From Gnetum montanum (lineage: Eukaryota > Streptophyta > Gnetopsida > Gnetales > Gnetaceae), in assembly GCA_015680685.1 (NCBI GenBank), contig MNCI01013764.1, positions 284,322 to 348,321 on the forward strand: a DNA stretch of 64,000 bases, written 5' to 3'. Shown here one piece after another: positions 22,761-33,749 of the stretch; positions within the stretch are counted from its first letter, which is position 1, and each line of letters starts with the position of its first letter. The translations under genes were made by a program, and so were the position numbers. The notes beneath the pieces were generated by a model that ran no database searches, was not told the DNA's origin, and saw only the letters and a list, made by a program, of their open reading frames with translations.

Positions 22761-22769
22761 AGCTCTTTT

Positions 22770-22848
22770 TTTGAGATCCTAGAGAAGGCTCCTTGGTAGT
22801 GATGTTTTTCATGTATTCATTCTTTGGAAGTATGTTCTTAATGATAAT
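22770..22848 (+). pseudogene. Chromovirus integrase C-terminal part, left half
   Basis: FFEILEKA followed by DVFHVFILWKYVLNDN matches the 'GPFEILE..' and '(N)VFHVSMLRKYVPDPSHV' blocks at the C-terminal end of Ty3 chromovirus integrases. The frame is cut at 22,848 by element C and resumes at 32,688. Confidence 0.7.
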
Positions 22849-23702
22849 TGATGAATCATGGATTGCCAGGCCCCGATATTGGATACACAATATCGTAGCC
22901 TGGATAACGATATCGAATACATGATATCGTGATTCCTATGTAGGCCTATAAATACAACATTCAGGTGCACAAGAAAGGGCGGAGGGAGTTGGTAAGTCTA
23001 AGGGTAGAGTATTTTTGTTAGTTTTCAGTAAATTTCAGTTCTTCCCCTAGTGTATGCCTGTAGTGTGATGATTGTAATTGTATGGAACCTTTGTTCGAGT
23101 GTAATGTACTTGGACACATACATGATCGACAATAAAGATCAAAATTACTTTATCATTGCAGCATTCACTTAGCTTTTAATTACTTTAATTGTTAATTATT
23201 TATTGTTGTCTTTTTAGTTCATATTTCCTTTATTGTCATTTACATTTCCTGTTGATTAATGCAGAATGAGTACAACTTAATGACAAACATTTAAGTGTAA
23301 CTACTTGGTAACCCAATAGCGTATTTAGGAGTGCTCAAGTAATGTGAACTTGGTAATTCCAAAAGTAGTACATGAGGTCCAAGATGTGTATGGATGATTT
23401 AGGATGAATGCTCATTGCACTTAGGGTAGCATAGATTCCATTTTCCATTGTTCATTGGCTTAATTAAGATTGTTCCCCATCGTCTCTAGGAGTAGCATTA
23501 GTTTAGGATCCCATCATTCACCTCACTCTAGACTAAACCATACGTGACAAAGCAAATACTAGTCTAGGTGGGAAGACAATGAACTACAATCAACATATGA
23601 CCATCTAGATACCATAACTAGTCCATCTATAGAGTTTAACTGGATCATGCGTACATGCTCATATTCATATGGTTGAGTGTAGGGGTACCTCACTACTCAT
23701 CA
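22849..23702 (+). repeat. 5' LTR of element C (854 bp)
   Basis: TGATGAA...CTCATCA. U3 carries GATATTGG, AATATCG, GATATCG and related half-dyads (22,873-22,932), then TATAAATA (22947-22954). A conserved AATAAAG (about 23,131) is a candidate poly(A) signal. It aligns end to end with 31824-32687. Confidence 0.92.
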
Positions 23703-23703
23703 T

Positions 23704-23721
23704 TGGCACTGTTGTTGTGGA
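23704..23721 (+). other. Degenerate primer-binding site of element C
   Basis: TGGCACTGTTGTTGTGGA follows the LTR after one base. It is a decayed form of the tRNA-Asp PBS that is clearer in B and D; most differences are C-to-T or G-to-A. Confidence 0.7.
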
Positions 23722-23834
23722 TGGTACTAGTTATTTAGATTAATTACATCATCCAAGATTGCTATAATAAAGCCTTGATGATATATCTTTTAGAAAGAAA
23801 GTAATTGCAAATAATTCACACACAATTCACAACA

Positions 23835-26203
23835 ATGTCTCTCTTACAAGACTATGATAATGCAACACTTAGTGAGGCAATTCATTGGAGAACCAACGAA
23901 ATATATGATGATGAAGAAAAAGTTTAGAGTACTTAATATTATGTAAGGGTCTCCTATGTTCATAAACATCCCAATGATACTCAAGGACTCTTGTCATCCA
24001 ACTCTAACACCTCTAGTAAGGATGGGACATTCCATAGAATGAGGGGGCCCATAAGGCCTAGGACCTTCTCAATGGTTAATAAGAATTTATCTAGGGATGA
24101 TTGGGAGACTTACAAAATTCATGATGAGTCTTCTAGTTCTTTCTCTTCCTCTACTCCTTCAACGTCAACTTGTGACATGGATGACCATATTTCAAGGGGT
24201 TGATGTAGAAATAAAAATCGAGTGCACAGGCAAAGATAGGAACACCAACATGAATGAAGACAATATCATCCCAACCCAAAAATTCATAACCTACTTAGTG
24301 ATGATGAACCTCTATTGGCCACTAAGAGCCCAATGCATATACAAGAGGTTGTTCAAATATCTTGTAGGCATTGTAAGGAAATTCTTCTACCTAGGCTTGA
24401 TTTAAATAACTTTCCTAAGTTTTTAGGGGGCTATGATTTAGATTTGCAAAAACATTGACAAGCCTTCTATGATGCCTGTGCATGGAATAATATTTATAAT
24501 GGATGGCAAAAACTTAATCTCTTTCCTATGACACTCATTGGCCAAGAAAAAGTATGGTATAGGTCCTTAAAGCCAAAATCAATTCATAGTTGGCCGACAA
24601 TGGTAGAACTCTTCAATGAAAGATATCAAACCTATGCAAGAGTGTCAACCTTGAGGAGAAAAATCCAAGAGTGGAAACAAGGGAAACATGAACCCTTGGA
24701 CATGGCCCTAGAAAGATACTATTCATTGATAAACAATTGCCTATGCCATGAGTTCTCTAAGGAAAGGCTAATGTATCACATCATGGATGGGCTTCATAAT
24801 GAAACAAGGGAGACCCTTGGGATGTATGCCCCAAGTCAACCATATGAGCTACAAACCCACCAATTCCAAGACCTTATTAAGTGGGTAGTAATAGAATAAG
24901 TAGGAATAGCTAGATGGGAGAATGTTGAAAGTCCTCAATAGGACCAAAATCTCAAAATAGTAAGGGTCCATGATCATGAAGAGGAGAAATCAACTCACCC
25001 TAAGGAGGTGGAATCTTCATCTTTGCCAATACTACAATCACTAGATGAAGTTAAGGAAAAGATCAATAAGATGATGGAATGGGTACATGAAAAATCTAGA
25101 GAATATTCCAACATTATTAGAGGAGGAACCATGCCCAACCAAGAAATAGGACCGAACACGACTCAACAATCGGAAAGAAGGGTTGAAGGAAGTAAGGATA
25201 GAAGCTCAACTACAAATCATACATATCAATGTGACATTTGCATATATGATCACCCCAAAGGCCAATGCCCAATGTTTAACATTTACATGAGCATTTGAAA
25301 GAAATGTTAAATCGAGATTTTGTACAAAAATGCCATGTTCAACCACAGTGGAAAAAACCCTAGTAGTGGGGGAGGCCACCTTCAAACTGGTCACACCCTC
25401 CATACCATCCGAACCCAAGCACTTATTATGTTTAGCATCCTATTTCCCTAACCAGGTCAACACCCTCTACTTCACCTCATCATTATCATTCTCCTAAGTA
25501 CTATCAACCCATGTCCTCTCCAACAATATCACCACCTTATGTTCCTTACACTTCTCCTCACCCTCAATATCCTCATCATTCACCTCCTTCTACATCACCA
25601 CCAGTTGTGCTAGATGGTTTTGCACCATAGCACTAACCCATGAACATCACTTATGCTACTACTATTAATGGTAGTGGAGGTTCTCCACAATGTCGAAAGT
25701 GTAATTCCTTTAGGCATGACCATAGTAAGAGATAGCATAGTTCCAAAACTGCTGCATCCTCCAACTTAGCACAAGTTTGACGTTGTGATGCATCTACCTC
25801 CTCAAACTCAATGCCTCCTATTACTCTATTAGGGCCATCAATTAATGCTCCATCAACCATGCGACCCAATGAATATAATCACATAGGGAGACATATCAAT
25901 CCTTGCATACCATCTTATGGTCAAGGGTGCCATGGTGGGTCAACTCTTTATCACATGACTACATCTTATAATTTGTCCCACTATGCCAACTTTAATCAAA
26001 TGTGTGAACCCTAATTTGGGTACATTCCAACCACCACATCAAAAGACACCCAATGGTTTGGTTATGATCAAACCCCAATATTTTCAACATGCCTGGATCT
26101 AAATTTTCCATTTATTAATTCTAATCACACTTAAAGGATTAGTTATGGGGGATATCCTCCATTCTAACAAGTAGAATTAGTAAATGTTTTTTGTTTTCTT
26201 TGA
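23835..26203 (+). pseudogene. gag of element C, broken
   Basis: It starts at ATG 23,835 (MSLLQDYDNATLSEAIHWRT). The capsid core (24,390-24,900) includes FPKFLGGYDLDLQKH, FPMTLIGQEKVWYRSL, MVELFNERYQTYARVSTLRR, WKQGKHEPLDMALERYYSL and DGLHNETRETLGMYA, a clear Retrotrans_gag domain. The nucleocapsid motif is CDICIYDHPKGQCP (about 25,231-25,272), and a Pro-rich tail follows. Multiple stops, many TAG where D or B has Gln, show it cannot be translated whole. Gag would form the particle and package the RNA. Confidence 0.85.
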
Positions 26204-27540
26204 TTTTACAATTTTTTGTTTTCCAATTCTTCATTTTCAAATTTTTGTTTTTATCTTTTTGAGGGTAATCTCATCGGTGAATAAAATACTCATGTGACTT
26301 GTCGATTGAGGTGTTGTTCTATGCTATCAAGTCTTAAGTGACTAATTATTTGGACAGTAATCCCACAACATCCACCCACCCACTCTATTAGTAAGAGGTT
26401 CTACTCTGGGTCCAGTGATATTCTTAACATCATTAAAAATTAAATTAATTTTGTTCTCATTATGCCCATAGCGAAAAATGATGGACTAAGAGGGAATGGG
26501 TAGGTGACATCAAGGGGACTTGTGAATTCTCTTTGGTGACATTTGTAGATTCTATCATGTAGCCTAGTTGTATTAAGGTCCTGTAGATATAATGAAAAAT
26601 GGGAGTAAGATTAATAAAAGCACTTAATAAAGAAACTTAATGTTGGTCTAGGGGTTCCATTGGAAAGACATGCACCCATGCCTAAAGGTTGTTGGCTTCT
26701 CCAATTCATTGTTGGAAAGGAAAAAGTGCCAAAGTGTCTAAAATAAGAAAAGAAAAAAAAACATTAAACAAAATACTAAAGAAGAACATAATACAAAGAA
26801 ATTCTAAATCACTTCTCCCTTGGACAAAATGCCAAGTGATTATATGCCTTGCTGTCATGCTGCTCTTATGGTTGTTCATCATTGGATGAAACAATGCGAT
26901 GTCACTTATCAAAGGCATGGACTTGGTCTTGATCTTGAAGAAATGGGCTAATGACACATTAATCATGCCCTACACTCAATATTCATTATGCCTAGGTTTA
27001 GTTACCTCATGTCCCAATCTCTACAATCCCTTCTACGATTCGTCTCATCTTGTTGTTCATGTATTTTTGACTTATGTCTTGTGTAAAATAGAATTCATAC
27101 CTCATCACAGTGGTATCTACATGTGTGTGTTTTGTTTCACTGGTATGGATTGCATTTAATCCTTTTAGTGCCTACAGACCTTTTCAAGTGTGGTTACGTA
27201 AGGGCATGATAGGTAGGAACCTACTTTGGGTAGGATCCACTTGTGTAACTTTTGTAATTTGCACTCATTGCACATCATCATCACAACATCTTACATCCTT
27301 CAACTACTGCATTGCTAAAGTTATTCTTTCCTTTATTATCATTTTAATTCAAGCGTTCTTGTGCACCACTACATGTCCTTTTTCCTCACCCTATTCATGA
27401 AATTCATTGTAAAATTCCACTTCATTACACTTCTGGTACCTTTAGGTCTCTTTGACGTTACCCTCAATCTTTCAATTTAACATTAAATCCTTCATTTTTG
27501 ACCTGGGAAATTCAAAAATTCATCAATTTTACCAACTACC
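26204..27540 (+). other. Spacer of element C, including the conserved small ORF
   Basis: It aligns with the spacers of A and D. The small ORF lies at 26,808-26,951 (core KMPSDYMPCCHAAL, end LGLDLEEMG, TAA at 26,949); its first codon here is ATC rather than ATG. No other frame is supported. Confidence 0.5.
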
Positions 27541-27569
27541 CTATTTTCAAAAGGACACAATATTAGGTT

Positions 27570-27605
27570 TTTGCTAGTGGGTACACAATATCGCATCTAT
27601 AAAAA
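27570..27605 (+). promoter_or_regulatory. Internal promoter of ORF2 (element C)
   Basis: An ACACAATATCGCATC half-dyad is followed directly by TATAAAAA (27,598-27,605). Position and layout match A and D. A purine-rich TTGTGGGGGAAGGG tract follows at 27,801-27,815. Confidence 0.45.
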
Positions 27606-27877
27606 CTATATATATGAACCCTGCCCCCCTGCGTGCATGTCAACATCATTTTTCACTCTTCATATGAGAGGAGTTGATGAAATTTTCTTCCACAAATTTT
27701 CTAACTTGTGTACGTATCATTCAAACATTAATAACTTGTTCATTAATGCTCTGATTCTCATTCTAATTGAACTTTCTTAAACCTAAAGTGTTTAACTTTG
27801 TTGTGGGGGAAGGGTATGCTTCAAGTCGCACATAGTTTTTTCAAAATTCATCATTGCTCAAAGGATACTATCAAAGG

Positions 27878-28140
27878 GTAAGTAACCTTAAAAATGCTAA
27901 AATTTTTTGCAAAAATTAATTTTATTTCTTCACTTAGACCATGAAAATTATTTTTTGAAGTCACCTAATCAAAATTGAGCATAATATTAAACTTTTAGGG
28001 AAATTTTCATGAAAATTTCTAACTCTGAATCATACTAAGGAAGAAATGAATCTATTTTGTAAATATCCTTACTAATAATGTAAGGTATTAATCTAATTTT
28101 ATAAATAGCCTTACTGATAATTGGTCCCATGTGATTGCAG
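27878..28140 (+). other. Leader intron of ORF2 (element C)
   Basis: The donor G|GTAAGT at 27,878 is a consensus site. The branch-point candidate TACTGAT lies about 25 nt before the end, and the acceptor GATTGCAG ends at 28,140, immediately before ATG 28,141. This is the best preserved copy of the intron (263 nt). Confidence 0.6.
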
Positions 28141-30110
28141 ATGGCCCCTAAAAGAGGATAGCAAGGAGGACCCTCTTAGGATGCATCAAAATGACTAAGG
28201 AGAAGCAGAGGCCAAGCAGCTTCCAAAGAACACATAGAGTAGGAGGTGCAATCATTTAGAATTCATCAAGAACCTCCTATTATTTCACAATTAGGGCATG
28301 TTGAAGGTGGAGACAACAGGGCACCTAAACAGAGACAACATCTCACGTTATCTCTAGAATGTGTTCAGGAAATTCATGAAAGGTCCATGTTAATAGCTAT
28401 GATTGTGGAACTCAATTTTCGACCTTTCACTAAATTTGCCCCTAGGAAAATTAGAGACCAACTTAAAGGGTCTCCACTATGGCCTATTCTCTCTTAGAGT
28501 GGTGATTGGTACTTGGGGGAGATGTAACAATTTTGGCACAATAAGGAAGAAGGTACCACCATTGATATTGGTGGGATTTCTATTGACTTCTCTACCAAGG
28601 CCATTTTGGAAGTGTTGAATCTTTTGAATATAGGACCCAAGGTTGCTCACCTATCTAGTCACTTTGATGCAGATGTGTGCAAGATATGGTTAAAGAGGGA
28701 GTACGGTAAGGAGGATAAAGTGTATGGAGAGCTCACACTTGAAGAGAGGATCTACTTTAAAATTGGCACATATCACATTTTCCCAACAAAAGGATTGAAC
28801 AGAATTTCCACCTATGTGGCTAGAGGAAGTAACATCTTGATGGGCAAGGTTAATGTCAACCTAACCCATCTATATCTCATAGAAATTTTGAGACGGTTTG
28901 AAGAACGTAAGATAGGGAAGTTTGCATTGCCTTTTCCCTACCTAATTAAGAAGCTATGTTGATGTGCTGGAATTGTAGGGTACACCAATGACATCCCCAA
29001 AAAGGCTCAAAACCCCTCATTTGCTAAATTACTAAAGCCACCATCCCTAAGGAAAAGTGTTGGTGAGACACTAGAGCCTAAGCAAGAATAGATGGTGGGG
29101 CCCACTACACCTAAAACTATAGGGCCTAGCAACTTCCAAACACAAGGCCTAGTAAAGAAAAGAGAAGTGGGGCCTAGCACAAAATCTACAGGCTAGCAAG
29201 ACCAACTACCACTACCATCGTAGGACTATTGACCATTGATGAGCCATCTCAGGGCCATCGATGAATCGGTCATTTAGGGAAGCCATGATGAAGCCAATCT
29301 CTTTAGGGTCATTAATGATGTTGTATAATCCATAGTCTTAATTAATCACACATGGGGCAAGGTATCCATCCAAACAGAAGGAGGGGAATCACACTGGTCA
29401 CAATAGATCTCTGGAAATGTTGCATCCTTTCAAGTGCAAATAGAAACTGGTGAAGGAACCACAGTAGTAGTTATGCAAAACTAGGATGCAGTGGGAGCAT
29501 TAGAAGTGGTTGTTGACCACATAAAAAAATCATTTAATGTCCTTATCATGCCACCGGTAGATTTTACAGGAGCATGCAATGCTCAAACCTTGGTTGGTTC
29601 CTCAATGATTCTTGCATATCATGAGGATGTTTTAGATTAGTTGCTGCATATGGGATAAGTGATGACGTCCTTGTTTGACATCCCTTAAGATGTCACAACA
29701 CATAGTCAGACCTCATTTCTATAAAAGAGAAGCTAGTCATGGTAGAGGTTAGGGCTGAACATGTAGAGAAGGAGTTAAAAAGACTCCAAGAAAAGCTCGT
29801 CACCTTGTAAGCTAAACATCAGTATCCATCCCAATTCATCCCTATAGACCAACTAGAATTCTTTTGGATAGAGTAGCTGACTAAATTGTTGGTAGAAAAT
29901 AAAAATATGGTGGAGAAAAAAGATAAGGTTGACCAAGATGCTTCCAAGGCACAAGCGTAAATGTATGCACATGCCAAAGCACTCAAGGCCTCACAAGAAG
30001 AAAATAAACACCTTGCTACCAAAAATTTGTAGTTGACCATAGTAGAAAAACAAAAGAATGTTCTTGAGGAAAATTTTTAGAAATTATGAGAACAATTAAT
30101 AAGGGTCAAC

Positions 30111-30794
30111 GCCCCCTCCTGAGCCACTGATGGGCACATGAACATAGTGCCCATAAGTGGCTGAGGGGGGGGGGGCATTGCCCATATAGCATTTTGGGCA
30201 TTAGTTATGAGAGCTCTTGGGGGAGCTCTGACAACACATCAGATGCATGTCCACAAGATTCCACTCAGATGCGGGGGACTCGTCGGCTGACCGGAGCAAG
30301 AGAGAGGCTACTANGGATGCGGGGGACTCGTCGGCTGACCGGAGCAAGAGAGAGGCTACTATGTAGGGCATCCAACAAGCCGCGAACTTTATGGACACCG
30401 AGGAGCATCGCACCACACTGGACTTGCTTCATGAGCTAGAACGGCCTCGGTGTGCCTATCACCTTCTGCTAACTCTCCCCTAACGGCCCCCCCCCCTTGC
30501 CGCTGCCCCCCTCCCTTGTTTGTTTCATCTATTCATTGGGGTTGCGCCCCCCCCCCCTCTTTTTTTTTGTTGAGGGTGCGCCCCCCCTCCTCTTGCTCTC
30601 ACTGTTCAACCCCAAGGTTTTTGAGGTTTTGAGGCTTTGAGGTTTTGAGGTTTGGTGGCTTAGCTCGATGTTCGTCGAGCTTTGAAATTTGTGATTTTCC
30701 GGGGTCCCCCCCCCCCTCAAAGTGGTCCATCCCTAATTGTTTACTCGTGTACCATAACTTTTAGTAATACAAACCCGAACATTCTCTCAAAAAA
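30111..30794 (+). mobile_element. Poly(A)-tailed retro-insertion (~0.68 kb) with 13-bp TSD
   Basis: GC-rich sequence unlike its surroundings, ending in a short A run. It is flanked by AATAAGGGTCAAC at 30098-30110 and 30795-30807. A (3,391-3,420) and D (59,219-59,250) show the uninterrupted site. TSD length and A-tail indicate LINE-type target-primed insertion: a 5'-truncated LINE, a SINE, or a processed transcript. It begins with a hairpin-capable GCCACT..GGGCAC / GTGCCC..AGTGGC and holds C/G homopolymer runs. The source is not recognised. Confidence 0.8.
30268..30361. repeat. 46-bp direct repeat flanking a single N
   Basis: GATGCGGGGGACTCGTCGGC... through GAGAGGCTACTA occurs at 30,268-30,313 and, identically, at 30,316-30,361, with an N at 30,314. 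Perfect identity around an N suggests two overlapping contig ends joined without merging, not a biological duplication. Confidence 0.8.
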
Positions 30795-31811
30795 AATAAG
30801 GGTCAACCAGGATATGAATCATTTGGCCAGAGAAAATAGAACCCTCTCAATGGAGGAGGTACATGCAATCTGCTAGAAGATAGCAACTAAAATAAGCATG
30901 TGGTAGAATGAGACCAAGTGACATGAAAAGCTCAAGGAGCATTTCAAAGATTAGGTGGGAATGTACAAATAGGTGATTGAAAAATAAATTCATATGACCA
31001 AAGCCCATATTAATACTCTTAGTGCTCAGAATGTTGATTGCTAGGCCATATTGGATACTTAGCCTTCGCTTACCAAACAGAATTAAAAAGTTGAGACTTG
31101 CAAATACAAGATCTCAAGGAGTACATGGAATTAGCAAACCTACAGTATTCCAACTTAGCCATGTTGATAGTAGGACACTCGAGAATAGAATTGGAGAAGT
31201 AGGTAGCAACCACATATGCTAAATATGAAACAAAATTTGCTGAGCATAAGAAGACATTGTAGAAATTAGAAGTAGAAAATTCTGAATTAAAGGTGGTCAA
31301 GACTAGCTACCAAGGATAGAAGGATGTCATAGTGGATTTAGCTCAATGACTCACAAACTATCAAGAATGCAAGGACAATGCTAGAGCCTATGAAGAGGAA
31401 TGATGGTTGTTTGCAACTTGGTAGGTCAAGGCCAATCAGATGTTCCCGCAACTACCATGCCCATGTGAGGTGCCAACTCCATCAAACATTGGAGCATCAA
31501 CATGGATGGCACAGGATCCCCAGACCAAGGAAGAAAAGCTCTAGATGCTCCTTCAGAGACATCCATTTCCAAAACCTAGAGCACAAGATAAGGGGAAGAG
31601 ACCCATGGAGGAGTCACCACCACCAGGAATCACATCATTTCCAACAAATTTTTCCTTTTGTAATTTTGTGTCTATTTCCCAATTTTGTTTTGTTCAATAT
31701 CACACTACAACATGAGTAATTCCTAGTTAGTTAATAATCTCATATTTATTCACTGTGTAATCAATTGAACTCATTCTCATTTTTTCTAACTTGAGGAAGA
31801 GTTGTTATTCA

Positions 31812-31823
31812 GTCATGGGGGTA
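31812..31823 (+). other. Polypurine tract of element C
   Basis: GTCATGGGGGTA directly before the 3' LTR start TGATGAATCG. Confidence 0.8.
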
Positions 31824-32687
31824 TGATGAATCGTGGCTTGCCAGGCCTCAATATCGAATCCTTAATATCAAGTACGCAATATCATAGCCTAGATAATGAT
31901 ATCGTGATTCCTATGTAGGCCTATAAATACAACATTCAAGCACACAAGAAAGAGGGGGGTGGGGGGGGGGGAGTTGGTAAGTCTAATGGTAGAGTCAAGT
32001 TGTCAATTTTTAGTCAATTTTAGTTCTTCCCCCAGTGTATGCCCATAGCATGATGATTCTAATTGTATGAAACCTTTGTTCAAGTGTGACATACTTGGCC
32101 ATGCACATGATTGACAATAAAAATTGAGATTACTCCATTATTGCAGAATTCACTTAGATTTTAATTACTTTAATTGTTAATTATTTAGTTTTTTCTTTTT
32201 AGTTCATATTTCCTTTATTGTCATTTACATTTATTATTGATTAACATAGAATGAGTATGACTTAATCAAGAACATTTAAGTGTAACAACTTGGTAACCCA
32301 ATAGCATATTTAGGAGTGCTCAAGTAATGTGCACTTGGTAATCCCAAAACTAGTACATGAGGTCCAAGATGCATACAGATGATTAAGGATAGATGCTTAT
32401 CACACTTAGGGTGGCATAGATTTCATTTTCCATCATTCATTAGCTTAATTAAGATTGTTCCCCATCGTCTCTAGGAGTAGCATTAGTTTAGGATCCCATC
32501 ATTCACCTCACTTTGGACTAAACCATACATGACAAAGCAAATACTAGTCTAGGTGGGAAGATAGTGAACTGCGATCAACATGTTACTATATAGATATCAC
32601 AACTATTCCATCTATAGAGTTCAACAAGATCGTGTGTACACACTCATATTCATACAATTGAGTGTAGGGGTACCTCACCACTCATCA
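31824..32687 (+). repeat. 3' LTR of element C (864 bp)
   Basis: Partner of 22849-23702. TATAAATA is at 31922-31929. A ~13-base G run at about 31,955-31,970 is new relative to the 5' LTR. It ends CTCATCA, followed by the TSD ATAAT. Confidence 0.92.
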
Positions 32688-32935
32688 ATAATCATATCAT
32701 TGATTAAAACAATGTATAAATTTAGACTAATGATTCATATGTGAAGTATCCCATTAGTATCATGGATCCAATGGAGAATCAATTATGCAACAAGGCAGTT
32801 CCTATGGTGAAAGCTTTTTGGAGCCATCATGGTTGTGAAGAATCAACTTGAAAGCTTATTTTCAGTATGTGTTCAACTCATTCTAAGATCTTCTAGGAGA
32901 AATGTTCTTAAGAAGGGAGAATATAACTATTACTT
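32688..32935 (+). pseudogene. Chromovirus integrase C-terminal part with chromodomain, right half
   Basis: Continuation of 22,770-22,848 after the insertion: HIID, then DSYVKYPISIMDPMENQLC, NKAVPMVKAFWSHHGCEEST and FLRREN. Chromoviruses end with 'YVEYPVQILD..LRNK-x-IPLVKVLWRNH-x-EEATWE', the C-terminal chromodomain-like module that can target integration to chromatin. Removing C and one TSD copy restores continuity. One stop replaces the Trp-Glu region. Confidence 0.75.
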
Positions 32936-33274
32936 ATTAATGTTAAGATCATTTTTCTAGAGAAGATTATTTTTTTATTAAAATTATTATTTTTATTAAA
33001 ATGATAAGTTTTTTTAATTCATCACCAATCATGCTTCAATTTTGATAAAATAGAAAATCCTAATTATCAATGTCACCTTGGAATGTAGGTAATACTAAGA
33101 TGATAACATGAACAAATTAACTTTGAATTTTGAGAGATATTGAAAGAAGAAGAAGATGATGATTTTTTCCCTTCAATATGATGGAAATTTCCAAAGTTAA
33201 CATGTATATATTAATTTGAAATGATATTTGTTATAATTATTGATAATCATAATAACTTTATTGATATTATTTCT
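32936..33274. other. AT-rich flank, possibly decayed chromovirus 3' LTR
   Basis: No gene seen. It follows directly on the end of the integrase frame, where the 3' non-coding part and LTR would be expected. Confidence 0.4.
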
Positions 33275-33749
33275 TGCAACTAGAAAATTGAAGGATTCAA
33301 CATTGTAGCCTCAACCTTGAATCCCTAGGGCCTCTAAAAAATGGGATTCGAGGTGCCCTGGATGGTCTAGTAGATCACCTAGGGACTTATGAAATGCAAA
33401 AAAAGGGGTTGAGAAAATAAAATGCAAAAATTATACATATAGAAAAAAAAAAGGCCAAATGAAAATTGCACATAAAATAAAACCTTAAAACTTTATCAAA
33501 AATAATAAAGAATGAGTTCTAGAAATGTGACCCAAATATAGACACTAGGTGACTCTTTTCACTTGGGAAATGAGGATTTGACCACTTAGGAGGCTCTTTT
33601 GAGTTCCAAAAGTATGAAATATATGAGATTGCCTCTTATGGGTTACAATCTTCACATTTACAGTGAAGTTTTACCTCCGATTTCATTGGGTGAAGGCTGC
33701 ATGGCAAAAAAATGGTTACAACATGCAAATTTTTGTGGTGCTTTAATGA
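33275..33749 (-). repeat. 3' LTR of element G, truncated
   Basis: 33,275-33,510 aligns with 52,042-52,310 (shared TGCAACTAGAAAA, CTAGGGCCT, GAGAAAATAAAATGCAAAAA, AATAAAGAATGAGTTCTAG). 33,530-33,749 aligns with 62,035-62,255 (CACTAGGTGACTCTTTTCA, GGTTACAACATGCAAATTT). The part equal to 51,478-52,041 and ~0.9 kb of the middle are missing. The PPT-like tract lies at about 33,751-33,762. Confidence 0.8.

Larger units (their letters stand above)
28141..31646 (+). pseudogene. ORF2 of element C, broken and interrupted by an insertion
   Basis: It starts MAPKRG directly after the splice acceptor. The globular domain spans about 28,390-28,970, with GSPLWPIL, EERIYFKIGTYHIFPTKGL, STYVARGSNILMGKVNVNL and KIGKFALPFPYLIKKLC. 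A Pro-rich linker and a long coiled coil follow, interrupted between 30,111 and 30,807. The C-terminal block reads NQMFPQLPCPCEVPTPSN and MAQDPQTKEEKL (about 31,435-31,550). The stop used by A and D (TGA) is TCA here, so the end is approximate. I do not recognise the protein beyond a loose likeness of its first part to plant transposon-associated domains. Confidence 0.7.
22849..32687 (+). mobile_element. Element C: complete non-autonomous Athila-like retrotransposon, 9.84 kb
   Basis: LTRs 22849-23702 and 31824-32687 start TGATGAA and end CTCATCA. Identical TSDs ATAAT lie at 22844-22848 and 32688-32692. Internal order: degenerate tRNA-Asp PBS, gag, spacer with small ORF, internal promoter, leader intron, ORF2, PPT. 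No protease, RT, RNase H or integrase is present. A poly(A)-tailed insertion (30,111-30,794) sits within ORF2. The target was a chromovirus integrase. Confidence 0.93.

Noticed and set aside
30111-30794. tRNA-derived SINE
   Set aside because: No convincing A box/B box pair or tRNA fold at the 5' end, so only the general call of a poly(A)-tailed retro-insertion is supported.
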